A program made the position numbers and the translations under genes. From CALFMR01 sp035550595 (GTDB taxonomy: Bacteria; Acidobacteriota; Vicinamibacteria; Vicinamibacterales; SCN-69-37), in the NCBI GenBank assembly GCA_035550595.1, contig DASZOV010000071.1:1-29511 (forward strand): 29,511 bases of DNA, read 5' to 3'. The notes below the pieces were generated by a model. The model ran no database searches and was not told the DNA's origin. It saw only the letters and a program-made list of their open reading frames with translations. Below, in pieces: positions 1 to 7,721 of this stretch. The first letter of the stretch is position 1. The number at the start of each line of letters is the position of its first letter.

Positions 1-777
1 TGGCCGGTGGTGCTCTATCACCACTGGCACGGCGACGAGTACGCGCTCGGCAAGACCGAGCTCTTCCGGCGTGAGCACACGCCGGAAGAGCCGGGACCCA
101 CGCTCGCGCGGCGTGGGTATCTCGTCTTCGCCATCGACGCGTACGGGTTTGGTGAACGGCAAGGCCAGGGACCCGGTGGTCCAGGCGAGACCGGGCGCGA
201 GGAAGAGCTGAGCGCGAGCAAGCTCAACCTATGGTTGGGCCGGACGCTCTGGGGCATGATGCTGCGCGACGATCGGATCGCGCTCGATTACATCTGGTCG
301 CGTCCCGACGTCGATCGCGCGCGCATCGGCGCGATGGGCATGAGCATGGGTGCCACGCGCACCTGGTGGCTGATGGCGATCGACGAGCGTGTCCGCGCGG
401 GCGTCGCGGTCGCGTGTCTCACGCGCTATCAGAATCTCATCGCACACCATGCGCTGGCCGCGCACGGCATCTACTACTACGTGCCCGGCGTCCTGCAGGA
501 CTTCGACACGGAAGCCATCGTCTCGCTCATCGCGCCGCGGCCGGTGTTGTTCCTCACCGGCGACCGCGACGCCGGTTCGCCGCCCGACGGCGTCCGCACG
601 ATCGCCTCGACCGTGCGCCGAGTCTACGATCTCTACCGCCAGCGCGCGCACTTCTGCAGCCGTCTCTACCGCGGCGTCGGACACGACTATCTGCCGGAGA
701 TGTGGGCGGAGACGATGAGGTGGATGGACCGGCACGTGGGGAAAATGCCCGCGTCGACGCGCCGCGGCACGCGATAG
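1..777 (+). CDS. alpha/beta hydrolase (dienelactone hydrolase / acetyl-xylan esterase-like), 5' end missing
   Basis: The reading frame is already open at base 1, so the N-terminus lies outside the window; 258 codons are visible. Counting the Val at base 7 as residue 1, the nucleophile elbow is GMSMG with Ser113, the likely acid is Asp188 in LTGDRD and the base is His226 in GVGHD. This gives a complete Ser-Asp-His triad in the usual order. HHWHGDEY at the start resembles the oxyanion-hole strand of the fold. No membrane segment is visible in this part; a signal peptide could lie upstream. The family hydrolyses esters or lactones, often on sugars or xylan; the substrate cannot be read here. It is followed by a 114-bp gap and the DprE1-like gene on the same strand. 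The fold is secure, the exact subfamily is not. Confidence 0.8.
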   Translation, partial: WPVVLYHHWHGDEYALGKTELFRREHTPEEPGPTLARRGYLVFAIDAYGFGERQGQGPGGPGETGREEELSASKLNLWLGRTLWGMMLRDDRIALDYIWSRPDVDRARIGAMGMSMGATRTWWLMAIDERVRAGVAVACLTRYQNLIAHHALAAHGIYYYVPGVLQDFDTEAIVSLIAPRPVLFLTGDRDAGSPPDGVRTIASTVRRVYDLYRQRAHFCSRLYRGVGHDYLPEMWAETMRWMDRHVGKMPASTRRGTR

Positions 778-793
778 GGCGGCCGTTGGTCAA

Positions 794-802
794 TGGTATG
801 AT
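794..802 (+). promoter_or_regulatory. possible extended -10 element upstream of the DprE1-like gene
   Basis: TGGTATGAT fits an extended -10 (TG-N-TATGAT) about 90 bp upstream of the ATG at 892. No good -35 is found at 17 bp, which extended -10 promoters can tolerate. Single-motif evidence in GC-rich DNA, so weak. Confidence 0.25.
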
Positions 803-891
803 CGCGACGATTCGCACCGCCGCCCCTGCACCCGTCCATTTCTGGAGCTTCGCCGTGCCGGCGGAGCGAACCGTCGAGTCCTGACGCCGCG

Positions 892-2271
892 ATGAGCCGC
901 GAAGTTCCCTTGTCCCATCCGGCCCTGGCGCGCACCGCGCCCGCGCCCGAACCGCCCTCGCGGCTCGCGGGGTGGGGCGGCACGTCGGTGCCCGGCGTCG
1001 AGCTGCGATCCGAAGATCTCGAGCGCGTCACCAAACAGGTCGCGCTCACGCGCGGACTCGGCCGGTCCTACGGCGATTCCTCGTTGCCGCCGCCGAGTCG
1101 TCCCGTTGCCGCGGCCACGCCGCTCGCCGACCGGCTGCTCGCGTTCGACGAAGCCACGGGCCGCTTGCGTGCGGAGGCCGGTTACTCGCTCCACGATCTC
1201 TTTCGGACTTTTCTTCCGCGCGGCTGGTTCACGCCCGTCTCGCCCGGTACGCAGTTCGTGACGCTCGGCGGCATGGTCGCGGCCGACGTCCATGGCAAGA
1301 ACCACCATCGCGACGGATCGTTCGGCCGGCACGTCCACGCGATCCGGCTGCGCGTCGCGAGCGGTGAGATCGTCGAGTGTTCGCGCGAGCACGAGCCCGA
1401 TCTCTTCCGCGCGACGATCGGCGGCATGGGGCTCACCGGTCACATCCTCGAGGTCGAGTGTCAGCTCGTGCGCGTGCCCTCGCCGTGGATCTTCGGCGAG
1501 AAGCAGCGCGTGCCGAACATCGACGCGTTCCTCGCGGCGCTCCGCGAGGCGCGCGATGCGTGGCCGTTCACCATGGGCTGGATCGATTGTCTGTCGCGCG
1601 GCCGCGACCTGGGACGCGGCGTCCTTATGTGCGGCCGCTGGGCGGAGCCGAGCGAGGCGCCCGAGCGATTTCCGCGACAGTTACCGAGTCCGACCGTGCC
1701 GTTCACGTGTCCGTCGTGGGTGATGGGCCGCACGGTCGGCCGCACGTTCAACACGGTCTACTATCACGCGCACCCGTCGAAGCCCTCGCGCGGCATCCTG
1801 CATCCCGAGTTCTTCTTCTATCCGCTCGATACCATCCGTCACTGGAACCGGCTGTACGGCCGTCGCGGATTCACGCAGTATCAGTGCGTGCTGCCCGAGT
1901 CAGCCGGCCCGGCCGTCATGCATGAGTTACTCGCGCGGATGGCCGAATTCGGTGCCGCCTCGTTCCTTTGCGTCATCAAGGACTGCGGCGCGGAAGGCGA
2001 GGGGATGTTGTCGTTCCCGATGCCGGGCGTGCTCGTCGCGCTCGACTTACCCATTCGCGACAACACGCAGCAGGTCGTCGACGCGCTCAACGAGTTCGTG
2101 GCGTCGGCGGGCGGCCGCATCTACCTCGCCAAGGACGCGTTCACGCGCGCCGACCACTTCCGCCGCATGGAACCGCGCCTCGACGCGTGGCTCGCGATCC
2201 GCCGCCGCTGGGACCCGACCGGCTCGCTGCGCAGCGCGCAGTCCGTGCGCCTCTTCGGAGACCGTCCGTGA
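892..2271 (+). CDS. DprE1-like FAD-dependent polyprenyl-phosphoryl-ribose oxidase
   Basis: This 459-aa protein resembles mycobacterial DprE1 along its length. DprE1 oxidises the 2'-OH of decaprenylphosphoryl-beta-D-ribose to the keto form, the first half of its epimerisation to the arabinose donor. The N-terminal FAD domain has TRGLGRSYGDSS (about 53-64), VSPGTQFVTLGG (116-127) and DVHGKNHH (132-139). The C-terminal part has GGRIYLAKD with Lys414, which lines up with DprE1 Lys418 by motif. The position matching the drug-reactive Cys387 of DprE1 (GWNICVDFPI) is Ala383 here (GVLVALDLPI), and the 31-residue distance to the Lys is the same. The stop overlaps the GTG of the SDR gene, as expected for a DprE1-DprE2 pair. 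No arabinosyltransferase or UbiA-type prenyltransferase is in the window, so the final product is inferred. The start ATG has only a weak ribosome binding site. Confidence 0.85.
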   Translation: MSREVPLSHPALARTAPAPEPPSRLAGWGGTSVPGVELRSEDLERVTKQVALTRGLGRSYGDSSLPPPSRPVAAATPLADRLLAFDEATGRLRAEAGYSLHDLFRTFLPRGWFTPVSPGTQFVTLGGMVAADVHGKNHHRDGSFGRHVHAIRLRVASGEIVECSREHEPDLFRATIGGMGLTGHILEVECQLVRVPSPWIFGEKQRVPNIDAFLAALREARDAWPFTMGWIDCLSRGRDLGRGVLMCGRWAEPSEAPERFPRQLPSPTVPFTCPSWVMGRTVGRTFNTVYYHAHPSKPSRGILHPEFFFYPLDTIRHWNRLYGRRGFTQYQCVLPESAGPAVMHELLARMAEFGAASFLCVIKDCGAEGEGMLSFPMPGVLVALDLPIRDNTQQVVDALNEFVASAGGRIYLAKDAFTRADHFRRMEPRLDAWLAIRRRWDPTGSLRSAQSVRLFGDRP

Positions 2272-3005
2272 CCGTCGTCATTCTGGGAGCGACCAAGGGG
2301 ATCGGCCGCGCCGTTGCGCGCGCCATGGCCGCGCGGGGCGATCGGCTCTTTCTTCTCGGCCGCGGCGCCGACGACGTGCAGCGGAGCGCGAGCGATCTGG
2401 ATATCCGTGCTGGCCGATCCGTCGTTGCGGGCACCGCGGTGTGCGACTTGGCCCGGCCCGAGACGTTCGTCCCCGCGCTCGACGCCGCAGCCGCTGCGCT
2501 CGGCAAGGTCGACACGGTCGTCGTCACCGCCGCCGAGTTCGGGACGCAGGTCGCGCTCGAGGCCGATCTCGACCGCGCGCAGCAACTCCTCACCACCAAC
2601 TTCGCCAACACCGTCACGTTCTGCGAACACGCGCGCCAGCGCCTGCTCGCCCAGGGCGGCACGCTCTGCGTCGTCAGCTCGGTCGCCGGCGACCGCGGCC
2701 GCAAGCCCGTCATCCTGTACGGCGCGGCCAAAGCCGGTCTCTCGCACTATCTCGAAGGCCTCGACCACAAGTTCCGCTCCGCCGGCCTGCGCGTCGTCTG
2801 CGTCCGCCCCGGCTTCGTCAAGACCGGCATGACCGCCGGCCTCAAACCTCCACCCTTCGCCGGCGAGCCCGAGTCCGTCGCCCGCGACATCCTCCGCGGA
2901 ATCGACCGCGGCCAGCCCGTCGTCTACACACCGCGCATCTGGCAACTCGTGATGCTCGTCATCCGTTGGTTGCCGAGAAGCGTGATGAGAAGGATCGAGT
3001 TCTAG
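2268..3005 (+). CDS. DprE2-like short-chain dehydrogenase/reductase
   Basis: A 245-aa SDR. The GTG start at 2268 overlaps the TGA of the upstream oxidase (GTGA), which implies translational coupling; the frame stays open upstream but only antisense to nothing useful, inside the oxidase gene. The nucleotide-binding motif is GATKGIGR (residues 7-14) and the catalytic set is Ser138, Tyr151 and Lys155 (YGAAK). VTAAEFG stands where many SDRs have NNAG. The C-terminus ends in a hydrophobic, then basic stretch (MLVIRWLPRSVMRRIEF) that could associate with the membrane, where a polyprenyl-linked substrate would be. With DprE1, DprE2 reduces the 2'-keto sugar with NAD(P)H to give the arabino epimer. 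Function rests on the pairing with the DprE1-like gene more than on sequence alone. Confidence 0.8.
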   Translation: MTVVILGATKGIGRAVARAMAARGDRLFLLGRGADDVQRSASDLDIRAGRSVVAGTAVCDLARPETFVPALDAAAAALGKVDTVVVTAAEFGTQVALEADLDRAQQLLTTNFANTVTFCEHARQRLLAQGGTLCVVSSVAGDRGRKPVILYGAAKAGLSHYLEGLDHKFRSAGLRVVCVRPGFVKTGMTAGLKPPPFAGEPESVARDILRGIDRGQPVVYTPRIWQLVMLVIRWLPRSVMRRIEF

Positions 3006-3045
3006 GTAGGCGACAGGGGATTAGGGCGAAGGATCGGACAGGGCC

Positions 3046-3072
3046 TCGCGCGAAGGCGCGAAGATCGCGAAG
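3046..3072 (+). repeat. dispersed GCGAAG-type intergenic repeat, copy 1
   Basis: The core CGCGAAGGCGCGAAGATCG shows a CGCGAAGR unit repeated about three times. It lies between the convergent SDR and DinB-family genes. It belongs to the family also seen at 3697, 6301, 7665, 9945 and 12031. Confidence 0.7.
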
Positions 3073-3124
3073 TAGGCCGTATCTCTTCCGTGCGCCACGG
3101 CCAACCACTACTCGGCACACGGCC

Positions 3125-3625
3125 TCACGGGACTGCAGGGACAGGAACCGCCCACTCTGGTGCTGTGCGGCTCGCCAGCCAGAGGATGAAATCAGTCGGC
3201 GGCGGCGTGCCGCCGTGTCGGCGCAACAGCTTGGCGCACTGTGCCCGATGACCGTGTGAGTGCAGGCACACTTGTACGAAGGCCTGGGCCACGGAACACC
3301 GACCGCCGGGGATGAGATCGCTTTCGAGCATCCGCGCGAGATCATCCTCGGTGGCCGTCGACAGCCACGCGGCCTGCTGCTCATGAGTGGTGCGGTACCG
3401 CTGAATCAGCACGTCGAACGAACTGGACGGTTGCGACTCGCGTTCGACATCGAACGGCAATCCGAGAACGCTGGTCAGCCAGAACCGATTGGCGAGCAGG
3501 ACATGATGGAGCAGCTCACGCAGCTCCGCGTCAGCGACCGCGGCGTCGTTCTGCCGAATGGCACCGAGCAGCGCGGCGTTTGCATATCCGTTGTGCTGAA
3601 CCAAATCGCGCAGCATGTCGAGCAT
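3125..3625 (-). CDS. DinB-family metal-binding protein
   Basis: A 166-aa cytoplasmic protein with the DinB four-helix-bundle pattern. An early histidine sits in ELLHHVLLANRFW (His40/41) and a late pair sits in LHSHGHRAQC (His122 and His126), the usual three-His metal site. The end matches the family too (TPPPTDFILWL). DinB/YfiT-like proteins include bacillithiol transferases and many uncharacterised, damage-inducible or detoxifying thiol-dependent enzymes; no specific role can be assigned. ATG at 3625 has AGGAT a few bases upstream on the minus strand. It is followed by a 100-bp repeat-bearing gap relative to the permease gene, which lies upstream on the same strand. Confidence 0.75.
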   Translation of the reverse strand: MLDMLRDLVQHNGYANAALLGAIRQNDAAVADAELRELLHHVLLANRFWLTSVLGLPFDVERESQPSSSFDVLIQRYRTTHEQQAAWLSTATEDDLARMLESDLIPGGRCSVAQAFVQVCLHSHGHRAQCAKLLRRHGGTPPPTDFILWLASRTAPEWAVPVPAVP

Positions 3626-3696
3626 GCGACATCCTAGCAGACGTGATCCGCGGTCCTAGGAGAACGGATGTCGTTGAGCAACGCGAGCCCCTCCGT

Positions 3697-3719
3697 CCTT
3701 CGCGTCTTCGCGCGAGGCC
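3697..3719 (-). repeat. dispersed GCGAAG-type intergenic repeat, copy 2
   Basis: Read on the minus strand it is GGCCTCGCGCGAAGACGCG followed by AAGG. It lies in the gap between the DinB-family gene start and the permease stop, inverted relative to copy 1. Confidence 0.7.
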
Positions 3720-3726
3720 GTAAGGA

Positions 3727-6195
3727 TCACTCCACCCGAAGGGTCGACGCTGGATCGATACGCACGGCACGCAGGACGGGTGCGAACGCTGCCAACACTG
3801 CCACGACGACGATCGCAAGAACTGAAGAGGAGACGTACATCGGATCGAGCGGACTCAACCCAAACAGTCGTGCCGTCAGCCAGGCGGAGCCGATGTAATA
3901 CAGCCCTAGCCCGACCACGAGGCCGATGCCACACCGGCCTCCGAGCCACTTCGCGAGCAGGAATGCGATGTCGCGTTTCGACGCGCCGAGGGCCAGCCGA
4001 ATCCCGAAGTCCCGTGTGCGATCGTAGACAACCTGACCGATCGTCGACGCGACGCCGAGAAATCCGAGGACGATGCTGAACCACGCCATCGCCCCGGAGA
4101 GCGTCGCTACGAGGCGATCCTGACCCAGGCGGTCGTTCACCTCATTGGCGAGGGGTTGCAACGTGGCGATGGGCACGCCGGGCGCGCTGGCATCCACAAT
4201 CTGGCGGATGCGCATGATGCTCCCAGCGAGGTCGTGACCGGCACGGACGAAAATCGTGTCGCCTGGTCCAGGTGGGGTCAGGCGATAGAGCGCGGGCGTG
4301 GCGCTGCCGCGAACAGCACTCGGCAAGGTATCACCGACGACCCCGACAACCGTGACGTCCGTCACGGCCAAACTAAAGCCACCCGAATGATTCGTGTACT
4401 GGCCGAGTCCGAGTCGACGGCCAACGGCGGCCTGTGCGCCGAACAGCTCCGCGGCGAGAGCGCCGTTGATCACGAGAGGCGTCGTCGTGCGTGGTGCCGT
4501 GTCCTGCCCGGGCTCGAAGAGGTGACCGGCCACCAGGGGGATACGGAAGACGTCGAAGTACCGATCACCAATGTAGTGAACGAGGACGTTCATCCGGCGT
4601 GCCGTCGAGTCGGTGTCCGTGGTCACCTGGACGACTTCGCTCCCTCCCCCAAACGGAGAATCGCCTCGCGCCACTTCACCAATACCCGCCTGTCGAAGGG
4701 CGTCGGTCACCGTGTCGACCAGCGCGCTCCCCTCGGCGCGTGTATGGCCGGACCTCGCGGGATCCAAGGTCAGCTCGACGACGGACGCGTAGTCCAAGCC
4801 AAGATTGGTCGTCAGCAGATTGCGCAACGAGCCCGTCAGCTCCGCTGCCCCGGCCACGAGAACGAGCGACAAGGCGATCTGAGCCGTCATGAGCCCTTGT
4901 GAAAGTCCCCGTGATGGCGCCGTCGTTCGTCCATTGCCGTGTGTGACCATCAGGCCAGCAGTCGTGCGAGAAGCGATGAGGGCCGGCGCAACAACGGCTG
5001 CGAGCGTAGCTGCGGCGGCAGCAATGACACAGAAGACGATCGCGTCGGCGCCGACGTGCGCGGTGAGCCCCGGCGCCTCCTGGAACAGACGAAGACGATT
5101 GGCGAAGACGAGGACGATGGCCGACGCGAGCAGGAGGGCCAACACTGCGCTGAGTGCTGCGATCCCGAACGCCTCGACCAGGGCACTTCGCACGATCGCC
5201 CAGGGACCGGAGCCGATGGCGAGGCGAATCGCCGTTTCGAAACGGCGCTGATGGGCTCGCATCAGCATCAGGTGCGCCGCGTTCGCCGAACCCAGGAGCA
5301 GAAGAAGAATGGCGGCCGCCATCACGAGCCAGAAGAGATCGCGCGCGGACCCCTGCGCCGCGTCCTCGACCAGACCTCTGTCGACGAAGGGCACGAAAGC
5401 CGTGCTATAGGCACCCGTCGAGCCTCCGTCGAGGTACGCCTGCTGGAGTCGTTCCTGAAGGAGGCGAAGATTCGTTCCTGGGCGAACCCGGCCGATCGCA
5501 GCGTGCATGTTCGACGTGCCGCCGGTGACGACGCGCTCGCTGCTCATGGGCAACCAGAGATCGGTGTCGCCGATCCGTGTTCGATGCCCCCAGCCACGGA
5601 AGTCGCGGACGACACCAATGATCACGAACGGCTGCTGATTGATCAGCACCGCGCGACCAATCACGTCGGGGGTGCCCCCGAAGGTCCGCTGCCAGAGCGC
5701 GTCACTGATCACGGCGACGTGTGCCGTCGCGTCAGCCAGATCCGACGGGCTCGGAAGACGCCCGTTGAGTGCAGCGACGCCGAGGGTGCGAAAAAAATCC
5801 TCGGTGACGAAGTCGCTCTTGACGAACGCGGCCGGCAGATCCGCGGCCGAAAGCACGAGTGAACTGCCGCAACAAAAATTGGCCACGTCCACGAGACCGA
5901 GAGGACGGCCGGCTGTCCGTAAGGTCGCGAGTGCCGAGCGATCAACAGATCCGGACGCGGTCTTTTCGGGCGAGTAAAACACCAAGCTAACGAGCTGGTC
6001 AGGATCCCGAACACCCGCGACCGGCTGAAAGAGGACCGGACTGAATACCGCGTACACGCCCGTTGCCGTTCCGATGCCGAGCGCGAGGGCCAGCACCGTG
6101 GCCGCGGTCAATCCGGGCCGTCGGCGGAAGCCGCGAATTGCTTCTCGTCCATCTCGGCCGAGATTCGAGATCCAGGAGAAAACCGCAGGCAGCAT
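3727..6195 (-). CDS. large FtsX/MacB-like permease (ADOP type, no ATPase partner)
   Basis: An 822-aa inner-membrane protein with two MacB/FtsX modules. The N-terminal segment GFRRRPGLTAATVLALALG leads into the first membrane helix (about 30-55), followed by a periplasmic MacB_PCD-like region (about 60-270). A helix group follows at roughly 285-310, 335-365 and 385-410. After it come a second N-terminal helix (about 435-455), a second periplasmic domain, and a terminal helix set that begins at ALSGAMAWFSIVLGFLG and ends in DPASTLRVE. This double architecture and length match the 'acidobacterial duplicated orphan permease' family, which usually lacks a linked ATPase, and none is present here. 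The substrate is unknown; MacB relatives move lipoproteins, peptides or toxins. Minus-strand GGAG lies 6 nt before the ATG. Confidence 0.85.
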   Translation of the reverse strand: MLPAVFSWISNLGRDGREAIRGFRRRPGLTAATVLALALGIGTATGVYAVFSPVLFQPVAGVRDPDQLVSLVFYSPEKTASGSVDRSALATLRTAGRPLGLVDVANFCCGSSLVLSAADLPAAFVKSDFVTEDFFRTLGVAALNGRLPSPSDLADATAHVAVISDALWQRTFGGTPDVIGRAVLINQQPFVIIGVVRDFRGWGHRTRIGDTDLWLPMSSERVVTGGTSNMHAAIGRVRPGTNLRLLQERLQQAYLDGGSTGAYSTAFVPFVDRGLVEDAAQGSARDLFWLVMAAAILLLLLGSANAAHLMLMRAHQRRFETAIRLAIGSGPWAIVRSALVEAFGIAALSAVLALLLASAIVLVFANRLRLFQEAPGLTAHVGADAIVFCVIAAAAATLAAVVAPALIASRTTAGLMVTHGNGRTTAPSRGLSQGLMTAQIALSLVLVAGAAELTGSLRNLLTTNLGLDYASVVELTLDPARSGHTRAEGSALVDTVTDALRQAGIGEVARGDSPFGGGSEVVQVTTDTDSTARRMNVLVHYIGDRYFDVFRIPLVAGHLFEPGQDTAPRTTTPLVINGALAAELFGAQAAVGRRLGLGQYTNHSGGFSLAVTDVTVVGVVGDTLPSAVRGSATPALYRLTPPGPGDTIFVRAGHDLAGSIMRIRQIVDASAPGVPIATLQPLANEVNDRLGQDRLVATLSGAMAWFSIVLGFLGVASTIGQVVYDRTRDFGIRLALGASKRDIAFLLAKWLGGRCGIGLVVGLGLYYIGSAWLTARLFGLSPLDPMYVSSSVLAIVVVAVLAAFAPVLRAVRIDPASTLRVE

Positions 6196-6238
6196 AAATG
6201 GCTCCGAACGCGCTCAACGCCGCGGCGGTCGCGCGGCG

Positions 6239-6267
6239 GTAGGGCGGCCACAGGGGGCCGCCCCTAC
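6239..6267. repeat. GC-rich hairpin, GTAGGGCGGCC inverted repeat
   Basis: GTAGGGCGGCC (6239-6249) pairs with GGCCGCCCCTAC (6256-6267) with one bulged base and a 6-nt loop. It is upstream of the permease start, in the gap to the isomerase gene. It has no T-run, so it looks more like a palindromic intergenic repeat unit than a terminator. Confidence 0.6.
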
Positions 6268-6300
6268 AGTGGGAAACGGCCCTGTCTGTCGCTGTCCGTC

Positions 6301-6360
6301 CCTTCGCGCTCTTCGCGCCTTCGCGCGAGACCGCCGATCCTTCACGCTCTTCGCGTAAGG
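6301..6360 (-). repeat. dispersed GCGAAG-type intergenic repeat, copies 3a and 3b
   Basis: Two copies lie head to tail. 6301-6330 is the clearest (CCTTCGCGCTCTTCGCGCCT then TCGCGCGAGA on the plus strand). 6339-6360 is a shorter diverged copy (CCTTCACGCTCTTCGCGTAA). Both lie between the isomerase stop and the permease start. Confidence 0.7.
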
Positions 6361-6378
6361 CGGGCCGGGGCAATCGCA

Positions 6379-6399
6379 GGGCGGGCACGTGGCCCGCCC
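6379..6399. terminator. strong hairpin just downstream of the isomerase-like gene
   Basis: A perfect 8-bp stem, GGGCGGGC and GCCCGCCC, closes a 5-nt loop (ACGTG), 12 bp past the stop codon of the isomerase-like gene on the minus strand. There is no clear U-run, so it may act as a weak terminator, a 3'-end stabiliser or one more repeat hairpin. Confidence 0.4.
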
Positions 6400-6411
6400 C
6401 GCGTCATGACG

Positions 6412-7560
6412 TTACGCCTCCAGCGCGCGCCGGCAGTACGCCACGCACTTCTGCACTTCCTTGACCGCGTCCGAGCCCTCGGGGATCGCGTATTCCAGCT
6501 CGATTGTCGCCGGCATCGTCCAGTGGTTCTTCTGGACCGTCTGCAGGATCTGGGTGATCGGCGTCTCGCCCCTACCCCAAGCCAGGTTCAGCGCGCAGTG
6601 CGCCGGCGTGGTGCGGTCCTTCAGGTGGAAGCTCGCGATCTTCGTGTGGAACGTGTTCAGGAACGCGAGCGCGTCGCCGCCGCCGGCCACGAAGTGGCCG
6701 AGGTCGACGTTGGCGCGATTGCCTTCGGACAGCGCGAACGCCTTGTCGAAGATCGTCATGCTGCCCTGGGTGTGCGTGTGGTACGCGACGTACACCTTGT
6801 GCTTGAGCGCGAAGTCGCCGAGGCGCTTGAGCTGCGCCTCGTCTTCGGTGAGCTCGAGCGTCGTGTGCGTGCAGCCGAGCGCCGACGCGATGTTGAAGAT
6901 CACGTCCACCTCGTCGTCCGACATGCTCGTGTTGAGCATCTTGACGGCGTAGATCGAGACGCCCGCGTCGTTGTACATCGTGCGCAGCGCCTTGACCTTG
7001 TCCATCGAGACGGCGAGAAGCCGCGCGCGCCGATCGGCCGCGGCCGCCTCGGCTGCGGCGCGCTGTTCCGGCGTCTGCGTCCCACGTCCGCCTCGTCCCG
7101 CTCCGCGTCCACCGCCGCGCGCGGCCGCCGCGAGTCCAGCCGCGGCCAGGTTGTCGGCATTGGGCTCGACCGGCGCGCACGCCACGCCGTTCCAGGAAGC
7201 GGTCAGCGTGGCCGGATCCGGCGCGCCACGCCCGCCGCGGCCGGCGGCACCGCCCGCGCGTCCGCCACCACGTGCGGAGCCGCCGCGAGGTTCTGACAGC
7301 CCGAGATACTGCTCCACGGGCCCGCCCATCAATTCGATCGCGTTGATGCCCGAGTCGACCACGTACTTCAGCGTCGCCTCGGCACTCTGGTCGGGCATGC
7401 TGCGAAAGCTGTAGGTGATCGTGCCGACCTGGACGCCGTTGATCAGGGAATTCGGCCGCGCCTGGGCGAGCGCCGCGCCGATGACGGTCCGGTCGAGCAG
7501 GGCAATCGCAGGAGCCGTGGCAAGCGCCAGCTTGCCGAATTCACGTCGTGTGTAGCGCAT
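6412..7560 (-). CDS. Tat-exported sugar phosphate isomerase/epimerase-like TIM-barrel protein
   Basis: A 382-aa protein of the xylose-isomerase-like TIM-barrel superfamily. I start it at 7560: on the minus strand AAGGATG precedes this ATG and the protein then opens with a twin-arginine signal (TRREFGKLALATAPAIALL). The frame continues 13 codons upstream with no signal-like content. Barrel motifs include TLELTEDE, VAYHTHTQGS, NVDLGHF, SFHLKDR and TIELEY, which carry the Glu/His/Asp/His/Glu ligands typical of the divalent metal site. Residues about 91-162 form an inserted Gly/Arg/Ala-rich low-complexity stretch that the fold does not need. It probably acts on a sugar in the periplasm. It lies just downstream of the GH31 gene on the same strand, which suggests shared use of a glycan. 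The substrate is unknown. Confidence 0.82.
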   Translation of the reverse strand: MRYTRREFGKLALATAPAIALLDRTVIGAALAQARPNSLINGVQVGTITYSFRSMPDQSAEATLKYVVDSGINAIELMGGPVEQYLGLSEPRGGSARGGGRAGGAAGRGGRGAPDPATLTASWNGVACAPVEPNADNLAAAGLAAAARGGGRGAGRGGRGTQTPEQRAAAEAAAADRRARLLAVSMDKVKALRTMYNDAGVSIYAVKMLNTSMSDDEVDVIFNIASALGCTHTTLELTEDEAQLKRLGDFALKHKVYVAYHTHTQGSMTIFDKAFALSEGNRANVDLGHFVAGGGDALAFLNTFHTKIASFHLKDRTTPAHCALNLAWGRGETPITQILQTVQKNHWTMPATIELEYAIPEGSDAVKEVQKCVAYCRRALEA

Positions 7561-7664
7561 GGGAACATCCTTCCGATGACTCGTCCCGCGGCGGCCCAAC
7601 CCGACCGCGCGGGATCGTCATCCTCTTGGTCTCTACCGTCTGTGTCCTGCCCCCTGCCCCTCAC

Positions 7665-7693
7665 CCTTCGCGTCTTCGCGCCTTCGCGTGAGA
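7665..7693 (-). repeat. dispersed GCGAAG-type intergenic repeat, copy 4
   Basis: The plus strand reads CCTTCGCGTCTTCGCGCCTT then CGCGTGAGA, almost identical to copy 3a. It lies between the GH31 stop and the isomerase start. Confidence 0.7.
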
Positions 7694-7721
7694 CCTCGTC
7701 GTGTCCGCTACGCCGCCTTCG

